A stretch of 64,000 nucleotides of DNA from Kiloniella sp. EL199 (lineage in GTDB: Bacteria > Pseudomonadota > Alphaproteobacteria > Kiloniellales > Kiloniellaceae): NCBI RefSeq assembly GCF_900313065.1, contig NZ_OMPU01000013.1, positions 434,001 to 498,000 on the forward strand, written 5' to 3'. The notes beneath the pieces are model-generated. The model was not told where the DNA came from and searched no databases. It saw nothing but the letters and a program-made list of their open reading frames with translations. This document shows, one piece after another, positions 63,287 through 64,000 of this stretch (position 1 is the stretch's first letter; the number at the start of each line of letters is the position of its first letter). Made by a program: the position numbers and the translations under genes.

Positions 63287-64000
63287 CCTCGAGCAAGGAC
63301 ACCAGTAAGAGCAAAAAGCCGCTGACATTGAGTCGGCCGAATACGCTTGAGTTGAAAAAAACTGTAGAAACCGGCCAGGTTAAGCAGAGCTTTAGCCATG
63401 GGCGATCTAAATCCGTTACTGTGGAAGTCAAGCGTAGTCGTACATTCGAACGTGGCGAGAGCGGGCGTATGGCAGAGGTGACGACCCCGGAACCGAATCT
63501 GACCGAAGGGCAGAAGCCTGAAAAAAAAGCATCTGCTGCACCAAAGAAAGCATCAAAACCTGCGTCATCGCACGATGATCTGACTAATGCAGAAAAAGCA
63601 AAACGTATGCAGGTCCTTGCGGCTGCGCGTGAAGCTGAAGAGAGCAAGAAGCAGGCGGCAGAAGAAGAGAGAAAACGCCAGAAAGCAGAAGCCAAACGTA
63701 AAGCTGCAATTCAGGCGGAGGAAGAGGCTCGTCTTGCTGCGGAAGAAGCAGAACGCGTAAAAGCAGAAGAATTTTCTGCCCGGGCCGAAAACACCAAAAA
63801 CTCTATGGAAAAAGCCGAAGAAGAAGCTAAAGTGGCGGCGCGTGCGACAACCGAAGCCCGTAAAAAACGCGAGGCAGCTGAACGTGCACCGGATAATCGC
63901 CAATCCAAGCCCAAGCCAAAACCAAAGAAAAAGCCCAATGTAGCGCCAGCATCCGTTGGCGAAGCTATTGCAAATGAGCTGGGTGGTCGTGTCAAGCAAG
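63283..64000 (+). CDS. infB: Translation initiation factor IF-2 (partial, N-terminal part)
   Basis: The first 239 codons of IF-2, cut by the window end. LTLSRPNTLELKKTVETGQVKQSFSHGRSKSVTVEVKR is the alphaproteobacterial IF-2 start, here quoted from its recognisable parts LELKKTVETGQVKQSFSHGR and VTVEVKRSR. A long charged coiled-coil region rich in Ala, Glu, Lys and Arg follows (about 95-215). The GTPase domain lies beyond the window. It overlaps the YlxR gene by 4 bp. Confidence 0.95.
   Translation, partial: MTSSKDTSKSKKPLTLSRPNTLELKKTVETGQVKQSFSHGRSKSVTVEVKRSRTFERGESGRMAEVTTPEPNLTEGQKPEKKASAAPKKASKPASSHDDLTNAEKAKRMQVLAAAREAEESKKQAAEEERKRQKAEAKRKAAIQAEEEARLAAEEAERVKAEEFSARAENTKNSMEKAEEEAKVAARATTEARKKREAAERAPDNRQSKPKPKPKKKPNVAPASVGEAIANELGGRVKQ

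Noticed and set aside
63174-64000. Minus-strand open frames opposite infB
   Set aside because: The Phe/Ser/Cys-rich sequence is the complement of the Lys/Glu/Ala repeats of IF-2.

Overview
The window reads as ordinary chromosome of a marine-type alphaproteobacterium, probably Rhodospirillales or a related order (Terasakiella- or Kiloniella-like lineages are a guess). The evidence is a Ros/MucR regulator, TIGR02186 and PAS_5 proteins, long PstC and PstA forms, an olsBA ornithine-lipid pair, a glpVPQSTU-type glycerol transporter, moderate G+C, and the housekeeping order mutS-glnD-murJ...trpS...miaB-phoH-ybeY-corC-lnt...metK-trmB-rimP-nusA-ylxR-infB. No rRNA, tRNA, CRISPR array, insertion sequence or prophage was seen.

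Layout. 0.1-8.8 kb: a giant DUF2339 membrane protein, a PhyH-type dioxygenase, an AmpG-type transporter, dusC, and two tandem trypsin-like proteins that have lost their catalytic residues. 9.0-16.9 kb (minus strand): the phosphate regulon phoR, then pstS-pstC-pstA-pstB-phoU-phoB, with a recognisable Pho box before pstS and a stem-loop between pstS and pstC. 17-29.5 kb: maeB, an orphan sensor kinase, mutS, glnD, a PAS_5 protein and murJ. 29.6-41.8 kb: an accessory-looking block with an HCCA-isomerase-like protein, a complete glycerol uptake and oxidation operon (glpR, glpD, glpSTPQUV) and a GbsR/MarR-controlled pair (DUF4166 protein and a membrane-anchored TIGR01777 oxidoreductase). 42-64 kb: trpS, a TauE/TIGR02186/UspA cluster, a NifU-type scaffold, a polysaccharide deacetylase, tsaB-rimI, mucR, fur, olsB-olsA, miaB-phoH-ybeY-corC-lnt, an XRE regulator, metK, trmB, and the rimP-nusA-ylxR-infB operon, whose infB is cut by the window end.

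How the genes work together. PhoR/PhoB, modulated by PhoU and PstSCAB, sense and import phosphate. The glp operon imports glycerol, and GlpD oxidises glycerol-3-phosphate; no glycerol kinase gene lies in the window. OlsB and OlsA build phosphorus-free ornithine lipids. The last 13 kb concerns tRNA modification, rRNA and ribosome maturation, and transcription/translation coupling.

The points most worth a second look are the GbsR-DUF4166-SDR cassette with two matching near-perfect palindromes, a possible attenuator with mutually exclusive helices before rimP-nusA, the complementary decay of ATPase motifs in GlpS and GlpT, the tandem pseudoproteases, and a perfect 28-bp palindrome before the NifU-type gene.
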